From Malus domestica (lineage: Eukaryota > Streptophyta > Magnoliopsida > Rosales > Rosaceae): a stretch of 64,000 bases of DNA. The notes under the pieces are model-generated. The model was not told the DNA's origin and did not search any database. It worked only from the letters and a program-made list of their open reading frames with translations. Below, piece by piece: positions 11,206-21,660 of the stretch; position 1 is the first letter of the stretch; the number at the start of each line of letters is the position of its first letter. A program made the translations under genes and the position numbers. The DNA lies in the NCBI RefSeq assembly GCF_042453785.1, contig NC_091674.1, positions 6,812,001 through 6,876,000 of the forward strand. The letters are read 5' to 3'.

Positions 11206-11394
11206 AACCGAGCCAACCAAGGCAACATAAGCCACAAGCCGAGCATCCTCGCAACATGTGCTACTTATAGTTGAGCATCATTTCACTTTGAGCACCGCCT
11301 TATATCAAGTACCAGTTCAAGACGACATCTAGTTACTTCGGCCCACACATGGACTGAATTTCAAGTCTCCAACCAAAAGACTTTCTTGACTGAA

Positions 11395-11410
11395 GACTTG
11401 GGGGGACTAC
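11395..11410 (+). promoter_or_regulatory. polypurine-tract-like sequence before LTR2
   Basis: gacttggggggactac lies immediately before the TG of LTR2. A near copy (gacttgggggactac) at 10717-10731 precedes the degenerate U3, and a related acttggggggtgga precedes LTR3 near 12610. Confidence 0.6.
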
Positions 11411-11788
11411 TGTTTATACCATATTTAGGGCCTCGTATTTAGATCTCTTACAAATACTCGAGGGACTTAAATGTAATTATGTGATAAAGGAATGGGCAAA
11501 TATGTAATAAGTGAGGAGTCCTTATTCTATAAAAGGACCCATCACCCTCACAATTAGGGGGGGCCATTTCCTAGGCCTGAGGTCTCTCATATTCAGAGGA
11601 AGCCTCCTCACCCCCAGAGGCTTCACTCTCACCTCACAAACTCTCTCTCCCTCTCAGAAATACAATATCAGTGTGGACGTAGCCCAAACCTTGGGGTGAA
11701 CCACGATACATCTTGTGTTATTTACATTACTTGCAGATTCACGGTTGGATTTACGTTATTCCAAGGCCTTCGGTTTTGTGCATCAACG
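11411..11788 (+). repeat. LTR2 of the chimeric element
   Basis: 378 bp, from TGTTTATACC to GCATCAACG; the final A of the canonical CA end has changed to G. It is followed by a second primer-site-like tttggcgccgtct and a gag-leader-like region with an ATG at 11965 (MIESSSALAP), which stops at 12089. Being an internal LTR, it marks a fusion or tandem structure. Confidence 0.85.
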
Positions 11789-12627
11789 TTTGGCGCCGTC
11801 TATGGGAATCGACACGAAAAGTTATGTCGGTTCTCTCTCAATTTTTCACCTCCGCCGTGAATCTGCAAAAACCCAACAACCCAAAGCTTTCCCAGAAAAA
11901 CCCAAGAAACCAGTCTCATCTAATCTCCCTTTCTCTCTCTCTGTTAGTGAAGAACAAGAAAAAATGATAGAAAGTTCATCAGCTTTGGCACCGAAGACTG
12001 CATCTTTACACACAGACAATTCCTGGGTGGGCTGCTCACGATTCCTCAGGCAAGATTACTCATTTCGTCTTCGAGCGAAGAGAAAATAGGATCAACGATG
12101 TGGCCATAAAAGATTATGTACTATGGAATATGCCACACCAATCTCCACCATGCTAAGAAAGACTAGGGTATCACCATGTATCTAGCCATTTCATTCTCCC
12201 ACGTTCCAGCTCCAGTCCCGACCCCTCCTGAGGTTCCATCGTCACTTCGACCATCGTACCATGTCAGCAAGGTGTGGGCCCCACCTCCGTCGTCCCACTT
12301 TTGCCTGAAACATTCTCCACAAACTAACAATGGCAAGCAACTCCAAGGAATAGCCCAAAACTGGCCCCCACTCCAATCGCAGGTACAACCTAACCCTCGA
12401 CCCCTTCTTCAGAGACGGCTCCGCCAACAAGTACTGTACTCCACGCAACGCTAGTTGACAACGCGCTTTCGCCTCAGCTGTCGATGTCACTTTCGCCCAC
12501 GTCACCGCCACACCCATCGCAACGCAGCGAACGTTCATACTTTGGGTCCACGTGAAGGTGGTCTGCGTGGCAGGGAGCCATACGCTACGTGTCAGCGTCA
12601 TGCAAAACTACTTGGGGGGTGGAAATC
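11789..12627 (+). other. internal region B of the chimeric element
   Basis: Starts like a retroelement leader, then holds a short frame (ATG 11965 to stop 12089) and Pro/Ser-rich reading fragments (12176-12600) with no recognised domain. Ends in a purine tract before LTR3. No polymerase motifs are present. Confidence 0.5.
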
Positions 12628-12980
12628 TTGTGGACTTGTTTGTAGATTTTAGATGACCCGATATCGGTGTGAGCATCGAAGCCATCTCCTTCTCCGCACC
12701 TCCATCGGTGGAAAGCCTGGCCCTATGCTCAAGAGGAGGCTATAAATGTTGGTGGGAGGAGAACAAAGGAAGCACATGGCCATTTCTTAAGGCTCCTTCA
12801 TCCTTTCAAAGCTCTCACATTACAGAGCTCCCTCACTCCTCTCACCTTTCAAATAAATACATAATCAGTGTGGACGTAGCCCAAACCTTGGGGTGAACCA
12901 TGATATATCTTGTGTTATTTACATTTCTTGCAGATTCACGGTTGGATTTACGTTGTACCATCCGGTTTTGTGCATCAACA
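12628..12980 (+). repeat. LTR3, hybrid: unrelated U3, shared R-U5
   Basis: From about TGTGGACTTG to GCATCAACA. The 3' part (from about 12868) shares tggacgtagcccaaaccttg, the cttgtgttatttacatt block and the gcagattcacggttgga block with LTR1 and LTR2. The 5' part has a different sequence, with its own gaggctataaatg TATA core near 12740. Followed by the TSD CAAGT. Confidence 0.7.
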
Positions 12981-13107
12981 CAAGTGAATGTAAAACCGTC
13001 CACTGATTTTCAATTGTGTGAGACAACGTCACAAATTCTTTTACTTTCCAGTATGCAGCTTCTTCTCGCCCGACAGTGGGAATAAAACTGCTTTTATTAT
13101 TATTTTA

Positions 13108-13939
13108 GGATTAAGTACCTACAATTCCCCAATTTTTAGTGTCATTTCAAATCGGTCTCAACCTTTTTAAACATTCCGAACAAGTACTCAACCTTTTGAC
13201 ATTTCAAACAAGTTCTCAATCTTTTGAAAGTGTCACATATGTTAAGTTCTAAGTTAAATTTGAGGAGTTTTAACGAAACACTCCCGGTACTGTTCATTTT
13301 TAACGAAAAACCACATTTTTACATTTCTTTGGTACTATTCATTACACTTTTATTTGTCATTTTTCATTAAAACTAAAGTTTTTTGGAATTTTCATTGGGT
13401 TTCCTTTAAATTTTCCGTTGAATGTACATGTGGCAACAATGAGTCTCACTTATTTGCTTACTTGGACACTAAAATAATAATATCAAAAAATGATATGAAG
13501 ATGAAAAGTTAAAAATAAATAAACAAATTCAGGAATAATGGCGGTCCATACCATTTTCGCCTAGTAAAGTTTCTAGTTTTTTTTTTTGTGAGTGGTGAAG
13601 ATGGTGGTGGCTGCATAATGGCGGTCCATATCATTTCAGCAACCTCCATGACATTTTCCTTGATGTTGGCAACTTGAGTTGTAGGGTGGAGTTTGTGGTT
13701 GTGCATGGGTTTGGAGGTGATGACCTGTAGACAGTGATGGTGACCATTACTTGGTGGAAGTCATACTTTCATGACCTTCTATTGGTGTTGGATACAAAAT
13801 AAGCCTTAATTTGACAGAAATTTAATTGGGGCTTAACAAATGCGGCTTTTAAGAGGTTGGGTATTTGTTTGGAATGTTTAAAAATGTTGAGACCAATTTT
13901 GAATGACACTAAAATATTGGGGTTTTAGGTACTTACTCC
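13108..13939. mobile_element. Mutator-like non-autonomous element, family B copy 1
   Basis: Terminal inverted repeats of about 90 bp: the left end starts ggattaagtacctac and the right end closes with ggtacttactcc. The same family, inverted in its middle, lies at 18929-19676. The interior holds shared phrases such as cagcaacctccatgac and tgtggttgtgcatg. A MITE of family A (13262-13410) is nested inside. No clear TSD here; the superfamily comes from the second copy. Confidence 0.7.
13262..13410. mobile_element. MITE, family A copy 2 (nested)
   Basis: Begins ggagttttaacgaaacac and shares aaccacatttttac and tttatttgtcatttttcatt with the copies at 1635 and 29957. It interrupts the family B element; the sequence on either side (ttctaagttaaattt and ttccgttgaatgtacatg) is continuous in the copy at 18929-19676. 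Confidence 0.75.
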
Positions 13940-15005
13940 TAGACTTGATTTTCGTGTCGTGTTTTCTATGTTCGTGACATAACCGATATCTTAACAGGTC
14001 GTGTCGTGTAACACCCATTAAAATGAACGGGTAACATGACCCAATCCTAAATCGACCTGAACCTAAATCGACCGTTAATATTATTAGGTAATATGACCTG
14101 ATTCGTTACCCGTTAAAGAAAATATATTTTAAATCAATAAATAATGAAAATGAAAAAGCATAATTTGACCCCAAAAAAATGGAAAACATAATACTTAGTA
14201 TATGCATACCAAGTTGTTACATAAATATTACTTCAAAACATTAAAAAATAAATAAAAAATAAAAAATAAAAAAAACATTTGTCTTTCAAGTATTATATAT
14301 CCCAAAATAAGAGCCTAATGAAAAAACATTAGTACATTACTAAAAAAATATCAAATGTTCAAGGATGTGCAAAATGAAAGGAGTTTGCATTTCAAAGTTG
14401 AGAAACATTGGACGTTTTTTACAATAAAACCCTTCAATTTTCATCAATCACCAAGCGAAATGGTATTAGAACTTTAGCTTGATATACTGTCTTCAAGAAT
14501 TGTAGACAATGTTATCATTAATGCTTTCCACATTAGCACTCTTCCACATAAACTAAGCATAAAAAATCAAACATTGTAAATCATTCAAATGTGTTTGATA
14601 TTTTTAAATTACTTGATATTTTTATTTTTAATGTGTTTAATATTTTTAAATTACTTGATATTTTTATTTTTAATGATTTTTATAATTTTTTAATCTCACT
14701 CTTTGTCCATAGTATAATATAAAAATAAATAAATTAACAAAACCTAAATTTTGAAATTTATATAAAATAATAATACAATGATATAGTAATATACAATATA
14801 TACATATACACTATGGCTATTGTATTTTATGGTAAGTTTTTTTAGTAGTTAAAAAAATTAAAATTATCAAAATGACTTTTTTCTTAACGTCTCGAAACGG
14901 GTTACCCATGTCACACTCTTGTAAACTTGTTAAAGACCTGTTATTAACAGATTTTTATTGTGTGACCCGATAACGTGTTGTGTAAAAACTTGCCAAGTCT
15001 ACTTA
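13940..15005. repeat. degenerate AT-rich element with weak inverted ends
   Basis: The left end carries gacttgattttcgtgtcgtg and gacataaccgat. The right end (14890-15000) carries an inverse-like set: gggttacccatgtc, gtgtgacccgataacg and aacttgccaagtct. The interior is strongly AT-rich with TTTTTAAATTACTTGATA repeats (14620-14690). It looks like an old TIR element. The superfamily is not determinable by eye. Confidence 0.45.
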
Positions 15006-15660
15006 ATCCAATTTTTTTTTTCAAATTTTGCATTTTATGACAAAATTATCTCTCTGAATTTGTTTGTATTATTTTCGGCGAGTTTTGAATTTTATTGTTT
15101 TAGGGACTTTTTGTCCCATTATTCTTTTGTGAAGCCTTGTGACTCGAAGTAGAGTTATGGCTTTCTAATAATAAAAATAAGGATAAAAAAAAGGGTCTCA
15201 CTTCCATGAATTAAAAATATTTTTCTTACGAATAAAAAAATATCCTTAATAATAAGAAGAGGTGCCCTTGATGATAAATAATTGTCTAAATTTTTTTGAA
15301 TACATAACACTTTCGAGAGGACTTTTTATTAATTTTTATAATTACTTTGATTTCAAATGTGAAGGTTTTATTTTCTTTTGTAGTGGGTTAAGAGCATCTC
15401 TAAGACTATCTCGAACACTTTGGGTTAAAACATAAAATTTAGGTTTTAAATAATCCAATAATTCTCAAATGGTTGGGTCCAAAGTAGTTTTAGGTTAAAA
15501 TCTAAAATTTGGGCCAATTGTTAACCTAGAATTTAGGCCAGGGTTAAAAAGTCGGCCCATCAAAATTTAGATTTTAAACTAACATTATTCTTCTTCAATA
15601 GTTGGGTGTAAAATAAATTTTGGGTTAAAACCTAAAATTTGGGCAATTTTAAATTTTCGT
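15006..15660. other. AT-rich repetitive stretch
   Basis: Contains several variants of gggttaaaacctaaaatttggg between 15420 and 15640, and agagcatctctaag near 15390, a common plant MITE-like terminus. A matching tttaacccaagggttg phrase near 18680 may be its other end, split by later insertions. No gene seen. Confidence 0.4.
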
Positions 15661-17325
15661 GTTGATGCAGCATGACGGAGTATTGGTTATGTTTCCCAAC
15701 AGTTAGAACCATACCAAATAAACCATCTTACTCATGACTTAGAGCCAACAGTTGTCATATTTACTTGAAAATCGGATGACACTTCTCTGTGGAGAAACTT
15801 GTCCAAAATCTTTACCAACCTTAGACTTCAGAAATGCATCTTCATTTGAAAGGAACTAAATTTCTGACAGTGGTGATAGAGAAACAAAACCAACATCTAC
15901 GATCGCACTATTGTGTATTACCACGGTTGTGCAAACGTAATCATTGTTTACCGCAACGAAAGACATATCTACCCTTGAACACTTTTAGCCTATCCTATCC
16001 CATTTTAGCTGGAATTCACAAGTATTGATATGATGTTACTTACGAATCATCAAGAAATCGTTCGAGTGGTTATAATCACTTTCTATATTTAAATAGAGAT
16101 GGGGAATATCACCATAAGCTCCCGGTACGTGGTATCTTGTACATGTGGAGATTATGATGACGTTTTGGTGATCATTGACCAACTATCAACTCACTTTCCG
16201 TTGGTCCAGAGGGACTACGTTTTAGACCACTTGGCAAAATTAATATTCTTAAAAACATTTTAGATTTTCTGGCGTTTTGATTGACATCTACTTGATCGTG
16301 ATTCCATAGTCACCTGCTTGTACTAGAAGACATCCTAGTCAATTTTGGGTACGTGTCTACCTTATTGCACTTCGTATTGTTTCTGAGGCAAATAGATTGT
16401 CTAGAAGAATCACTGACATTGAAATTTTAGTTGTGACCACCAACGTCTTAATCACCCAACAAATACTTTACTAAACGAATCTTTACTATTGGTGATTGAA
16501 TCTTCTGGAAGCTACCATTGCAGCGAGATTTCATGCATTCATTCCAATTACCTTGTATTCTAGATTTGATGGACTTGTTTTGACCCTCAAATTCCTGAGT
16601 GTTCTTTTAGCCTTATCGACATAGTTTTTCGCTAAATCCAAGAGAAATTCAATATGAATCTGCTCGCTAAAGCGTTGTGAACTGCATTGTTCAGCTACAT
16701 GGTGTACACATCATTACTGTATCTCACTGTGATGCATGATTTACTTCTAAGTCTCTGGAAGCCTTCTTAAAGGCTATGAGTTGTCAGTTTTTGTCCAGTA
16801 CCATTTCACCCTCAGACTAACGGCCAATCTGAACTAACTATCCAGACCTTAGTGTACATGTTGCGTTTTGTTCGTTCGGTAGACTATGATAAGTAATTTC
16901 ATACTATACGCATTATGTTATATTTGGAAACTATAAATGTTTTCCGGCGATGGTTTATTACATTTTCAAAAAGGTTTTTATAAAGTTTTGTTTTTGGGCC
17001 CACTCACCCTTGTTTTTCGTCCCTCCAGGATTTAGTGGTAGTGTTCGTGTCGACGATGATTTTTAGCAAACGCTGATATCGGATACTAATTCCGATGGTA
17101 TAGTTCTTATTCTAATTTCACTATACTTTACTTATGATCTGACATCACGTGTGAAATGGGTTCATTCCCACTCATATGCGCACTCTTGCATTTAGGCACT
17201 TTTAGGTTTAAAGTTACTCACATTTTCCACATCACTACTCTTTATGGCTTCATCACCCTCCTGGTGTTGACCAGCACAGCTTGATTGGGAGTCAAAGTGG
17301 ACATTCTGGGTCAAGGTGTGTAAAA
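15661..17325 (+). mobile_element. decayed Ty3/gypsy remnant with integrase pieces
   Basis: Plus-strand scraps of a chromovirus-type integrase: about 16165-16255 reads DVLVIIDQLSTHFPLVQRD then DHLAKL, and about 16800-16855 reads FHPQTNGQSELTIQTL, the conserved block around the catalytic glutamate. Between them are frameshifts and stops. From about 16980 an LTR-like 3' part follows, with ccctccaggatttagtgg and a gggtcaaggtgtgt end resembling the 3' end of the solo LTR at 1801-4047. Not functional. Confidence 0.6.
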
Positions 17326-17578
17326 AACAATTAAAATAATATTTAAATCAAAATTCAACAAAAAAAACTCTATAAATACATGTTTCATAAGGTCGGTTTA
17401 GTTAATTTTCAACTTTTCTCAAATTCTAATTATTTTTAGATTAAAATGTTCATAAAAATAAATTATGATAATCCACATAATTTTGGTTTAGAAAAAAAGT
17501 TACAGAAAATAAAATTAGCTTAAATTCATTCTTTATTAATCTCATGGTAAAATTTTAACCCATAATTATTAGAGCAAA
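17326..17578. other. AT-rich spacer
   Basis: Between the gypsy remnant and the Cassandra complex. It contains tttaaaccc-type phrases shared with 15400-15650. No gene or RNA recognised. Confidence 0.4.
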
Positions 17579-17583
17579 AAAAC

Positions 17584-18239
17584 TGTCACATCCTGGCCCG
17601 GGCCCTCACCACATCCTAGGCTCAACTCCGCCGTAGCATGATGTTGTCTGCTTTGGGCCCCGAGCACGCCCTCACGGTTTTGTTTCTGGGAACTCACACG
17701 AGAACTTCCTAGTAGGTCACCTATTATGGGATTGCTCTCGCATGAACTCGCTGAACTTCGGATTTCCAATGGAACCCAAAGCTAGTGAGCTCCTAAAAGG
17801 CCTCGTGCTAGGTAGAGATGGGAATATACATATAAGTCTTACAGGATCTACTCCCCTGGGCGATGTGGGATGCTACAATCCATCCCCCCTTAGGGGCCCA
17901 ACATCCTCGTCGGCACACTTCCGGCCAGGGATTGGCTTTGATACCAAATTGTCACATCCCGGCCCGGGCCCCTACCACATCCCAGGCTCAACTCCGCTGT
18001 AGCACGATATTGTCCGCTTTAGGCCCAGACCATGCCCTCACGGCTTTGTTTCTGGGAACTCACACGAGAACTTCCCAGTGGGTCACCTATCATGGGATTA
18101 CTCTCGTGCGAACTCGCTTAACTTTGGAGTTCCGATGGAACACGAAGCCAGTGAGCTCCCAAAAGGCCTCGTGCTAGGTAGGGGAATATACATATAATGC
18201 TTACAGGATCCAATCCCCTAGGCGATGTGGGATGCTACA
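17584..18239 (-). mobile_element. Cassandra TRIM retrotransposon, complete, minus orientation
   Basis: LTR 17584-17877, internal domain of only about 72 bp (17878-17949), LTR 17950-18239. Read on the minus strand, the LTR starts tgtagcatcccacatcgcc and ends cgggatgtgaca. It contains the 5S-rRNA-like stretch (gaagttaagcgagtt, atgggtgacc) that defines Cassandra. The internal domain has ttggtatcaaagcc next to the 5' LTR, a near-match to the initiator-tRNA-Met primer site, and a purine tract near the 3' LTR. Family knowledge: Cassandra is non-autonomous and is thought to use its 5S-like promoter for Pol III transcription. Confidence 0.85.
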
Positions 18240-18241
18240 AA

Positions 18242-18634
18242 CCATGGGGCCCGGATCGGGATGTGACAATTTGGTATCAGAGCCAATCCTTGGCCAGAAG
18301 TGTGCCGACGAGGACGTTGGGCCCCTAAGAGGGGGTGGATTGTTATATCCCACATCGCCTAAGGGAGTGGATCATATAAGCCTTATATGTATATTGTCAT
18401 CTCTACCTAGCATGAGACCTTTTGAGTGCTTATTGGTTTCGGGTTCTATTTGAACTCCGAAGTTAAGCGAGTTCACGTGAGAGCAATCCCATGATGGGTG
18501 AACCAATGGGAAGTTCTCGTGTGAGTTCCTAGAAACAAAACCGTGAGGACGTGGTCGGGGCCCAAAGTGGACAATATCGTGTTATGGCGGAGTCAAGCCT
18601 GGGATGTGGTGGGGGCCCGGGACGGGATGTGACA
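18242..18634 (+). mobile_element. Cassandra TRIM, plus orientation, 5' LTR truncated
   Basis: Only the last ~27 bp of the 5' LTR remain (to 18268). The internal domain (18269-18340) has an exact tggtatcagagcc primer site and an aagagggggtgga tract. The 3' LTR is 18341-18634 with the 5S-like core (ccgaagttaagcgag, gatgggtg). It abuts the minus-strand Cassandra, forming an inverted pair. The bases after its end, AAAAC (18635-18639), equal those before the minus-strand copy (17579-17583), so the pair sits in one target site. Confidence 0.85.
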
Positions 18635-18928
18635 AAAACTATTTATGTGTTAAAACCTACATTTTCTGGGTTAAAAAGTTTTGGTTTTAACCCAAGGGTT
18701 GAAAATGTTCTAAGAGAGGTAGCAATTGAGTAGCAAAGTTAAATTTGCTACCTCAAGTAGGAAACATGCATCTTCAACAGAGGTAGCAACCTAATTAGTA
18801 AATTAATAAGTAGCAATTGATCTTGTATATTTACAAGATTACTTGCTACTTCTTCAACTAGTAAATCGTGTTCAGCGATATATTCCAAATTCGGGCCCCA
18901 AAAAACAAACATGATATAATAATATTTT

Positions 18929-19676
18929 GGATTAAGTACCTAAAACTCTCCAACTTTTTAGTGTTATTCCAAATTGGGCTCAACCTTTTTAAACATTCCA
19001 AACAAGTACCTAATTTATTGAAAATGTCACATCCATCAAGACCTAATTAATTTTTTTTTGTTAAATTAATTAGGGTTTACTTTGTCTCCAACATCAATAG
19101 AAGGTTATGGAAGCATGTCCTCCATCAAGTAACAGTCACCACCACTTACCTCTAAACCTAGTGCACCACCACAAACTTTACCCTACAACTCAAGCGGCCA
19201 ATATCTAGAAGAAGGTCATGGAGGTTGCTGAAACGGTATGGATTGCCATGATGAGGCCCCCACCATCTTCACCACCCATAAAGAAGAACTCGAGGCTTTA
19301 CTAGCAAAAAATTGACGAATGAGGAAATCACATAAGTAGAAATAAGCTCATTGAAACCTTATATGAATTCTTAACCTCTTCTTTGTTAGGAGATTTCTCA
19401 ATCTTCATTTTTGTTTTCCATTTTATTTGTGAATTTTTTATTTTTATTTTTTATGCATCTTCATGTCTTTTTTTGAAGTTACTTTTGTTATTATTTTAGT
19501 GTCCAAATAAGCAAATCAATGGGATCCATTGTTGTCATGTGTACATTTAACGAAAAAATTAACTGAGACTTAACATATATGACTTCCAATAGATCGGGTA
19601 CTTATTTGGAATGTTTAAAAATGTTGAGACTAATTTGGCATGACAATACAAGGTTCAGGTTTTAAGTACTTAATCC
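18929..19676. mobile_element. Mutator-like non-autonomous element, family B copy 2
   Basis: 748 bp with terminal inverted repeats starting ggattaagtacct. Flanked by taatatttt (18920-18928) and taatatttc (19677-19685), a 9-bp TSD with one mismatch. That TSD length and the long TIRs point to the Mutator superfamily. Interior phrases match 13108-13939 in reverse orientation (gaaggtcatggaggttgctg against cagcaacctccatgacattt). No transposase is encoded. Confidence 0.75.
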
Positions 19677-20277
19677 TAATATTTCAAGATAGAGAATAAA
19701 ATTTGAAGAGTTGGGTTAAAAGTAATTGGAAGAAAAAAATTGATAGTAGCATATAAGTACCACGTAGTTAGCAAATAACACTTTCACATATAAAATTTGC
19801 TAACTCCCTTGGAGATGTAAAACTTATTGTGTTGGATGGTGCTACATACACCAAATTCGTGCACGAAATTTGTGCACCAAATAATGTGACCCATCTACAC
19901 CCTATAACTTAATTGATGTGTCATATTTTACACCAAATAAATTCGATTGATGACATACATTCGATGCATAAATTTGGTAACGTGCCTTGTTGACATGGAA
20001 AACAATTTAATAGGAAAAACAATGGTCACTGCATAATAAATTTAGAAGATACTATGTGCCTGCCTGGATTAAAGGCTTTCGTTTTGGAATTATTGACCCC
20101 TAAAATAAATGTGGAGAAGTCCACTTTATTTATTATTATTTTTTTTTTTGCTAAAATAAAAAAATTACATAGGAAAATGATGTCAAAGTCATCTCACTTC
20201 TTAGCCAAAGAAAATTTTGGGGAAATTTTATTTAAACCCATTTAACTTCTTTTTACATCTAATTTAAATTTCAAATG

Positions 20278-20373
20278 TTAATTGTCTATTTTATCCTATT
20301 GCATAATTACTATTAAGTACAAGGCCTACCTAGCATAATTGTCTATTTTATCCTATTGCATAATTACTATTAA
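20278..20373. repeat. tandem duplication of a 38-bp block at about 60-bp spacing
   Basis: The block starting aattgtctattttatcctat and ending attactattaa occurs near 20280 and again near 20337. The second copy ends exactly at the Cassandra insertion site, so its last five bases (ATTAA) are the left TSD. Confidence 0.75.
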
Positions 20374-20657
20374 TGTAACATCTCACATCGCCCAGGGAAG
20401 TGATCCTTAAATGTATATTCCCATCCCTACTTAGCACGAGGCCTTTTGGGAGCTCATTGGCTTTGGGTTCTGTCGGAACTCCGAAGTTAAGCGAGAAGGT
20501 GGCTAGAGCACTCCCAAAATGGGTGATCCACTAGGAAGTTGCTCGTGAGTTCCCAAAAACAAAACCATGAGGGAATGGTAAGCTCAAAGCGGACAATATC
20601 ATGCTACGGCGGTGGAATGGGCCCAGGAAGTGGTCTGCCCCGGGCCGGGATGTGACA
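20374..20657 (+). mobile_element. Cassandra solo LTR
   Basis: 284 bp from TGTAACATCTCACATCGCC to GGGATGTGACA, with the 5S-like core ccgaagttaagcgag and gggtgatccactaggaag. Perfect 5-bp TSD ATTAA at 20369-20373 and 20658-20662. The internal domain and second LTR are gone, so it arose by LTR-LTR recombination. It lies inside the Mutator-like element. Confidence 0.9.
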
Positions 20658-21660
20658 ATTAAACCCTACGATCACTCTTTGTTTATCCTACGTTCATTTT
20701 GACTAAAACCCTAATAGCTCTCATAGAGAAAAAAAAGTTTTTTTTATTGAATGGTGATTTTGAAGTTTTGAATCCTCCAACCAAGGTATGACTCAATTTA
20801 TGAATTTTTTGTTCGTTTGATTTCAATTTTTTAGAGTGTAGAAGTTACTTTACTGTAATTTTTTTTCAACAAATACAACGAAAGCATCCTACCTTCCAGC
20901 TAAAACAAACAACAATGAAAGCACATGTTTACTCCTCAGATTTTGTTGATAGCCTTTGGCTTAATCGCCATGACAAAAAAAATATTATGAAGCAGTTGCT
21001 GCCCCAAATTCCAGAATCAATACTAAAATTCTAGTGATTTCTTGCTTTCAAGTCCAACCCTAGTGGTCTGCAGAATATCCTACCAATCCTTCTTCCCATA
21101 TGTTTATACATTAAACCTGCTTTTGAATTACTGTTTACGTATGATGAAAAAATGTCCAGTGTGAAAGGACCCAGTAACCATGATTCCTTTGCATTATCTT
21201 GCTTAGTTGTTTCCTCAATACTAGGACTAAGAATATAAGTTATTCTTCTCTACTCTCTGGTCATGTTTGCTTTGTATAATGTTCTTATTAATCAAAGCTT
21301 ATTGTCTCTGGTACTTCATTTGTTAATATGAAGGTAGAAGTAGTTGCTTTGTCCAGTTACAAAGAGAAGGAGGAGAAGTTTAAGGAGGAGGTAAACCCTT
21401 TACTATCAAAAGTCAAGTGGCACAGTGGCAGCTTTTGAGTTAAAAATTCAATGGGTGTAAAAATAAATGCATATATTAATAGTTTAGTTAAAAATCAAAT
21501 GGATGTAAAGAGTAAGTTGGGTGTATAAATATGTTAGATGGATTTAAATAAAATTTCCGAAAATTTTATTTCCAACGACACCAACCTTTAATAGGAAAAT
21601 GATGCAAAAGTTAAAAACATGGTAAAACCAGACTCTGAAGCCTTGTTACATGAAAGCTAT

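Larger units (their letters stand above)
7511..12985 (+). mobile_element. three-LTR chimeric retroelement carrying host gene fragments
   Basis: The five bases CAAGT occur immediately before the first LTR (7511-7515) and immediately after the third (12981-12985), as expected for one insertion event. Order: LTR1 7516-7893, internal region A, LTR2 11411-11788, internal region B, LTR3 about 12628-12980. LTR1 and LTR2 are each followed by a primer-binding-like ggcgccgtct stretch. LTR2 and LTR3 are each preceded by a purine tract containing acttgggggg. No gag, protease, RT or integrase is present, so the element is non-autonomous. Region A instead contains host-derived coding fragments and several tandem arrays. 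LTR3 matches the others only over its 3' half. Confidence 0.8.
20219..21558. mobile_element. Mutator-like element with nested Cassandra LTR
   Basis: Inserted into the duplication: the uninterrupted site exists at about 4145-4160. Flanked by a perfect 9-bp TSD, GAAAATTTT, at 20210-20218 and 21559-21567. Ends are imperfect inverted repeats (ggggaaattttatttaaacc on the left; inverse of ggatttaaataaaatttcc on the right). 1340 bp including the Cassandra solo LTR. The interior (20760-21430) has moderate complexity but no protein I recognise. Confidence 0.8.

Noticed and set aside
17742..18453. Several open frames and a possible 5S rRNA gene
   Set aside because: They lie wholly in Cassandra LTRs. 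The 5S similarity covers only the core with many changes, and TG...CA borders, primer site and TSD show a retroelement.
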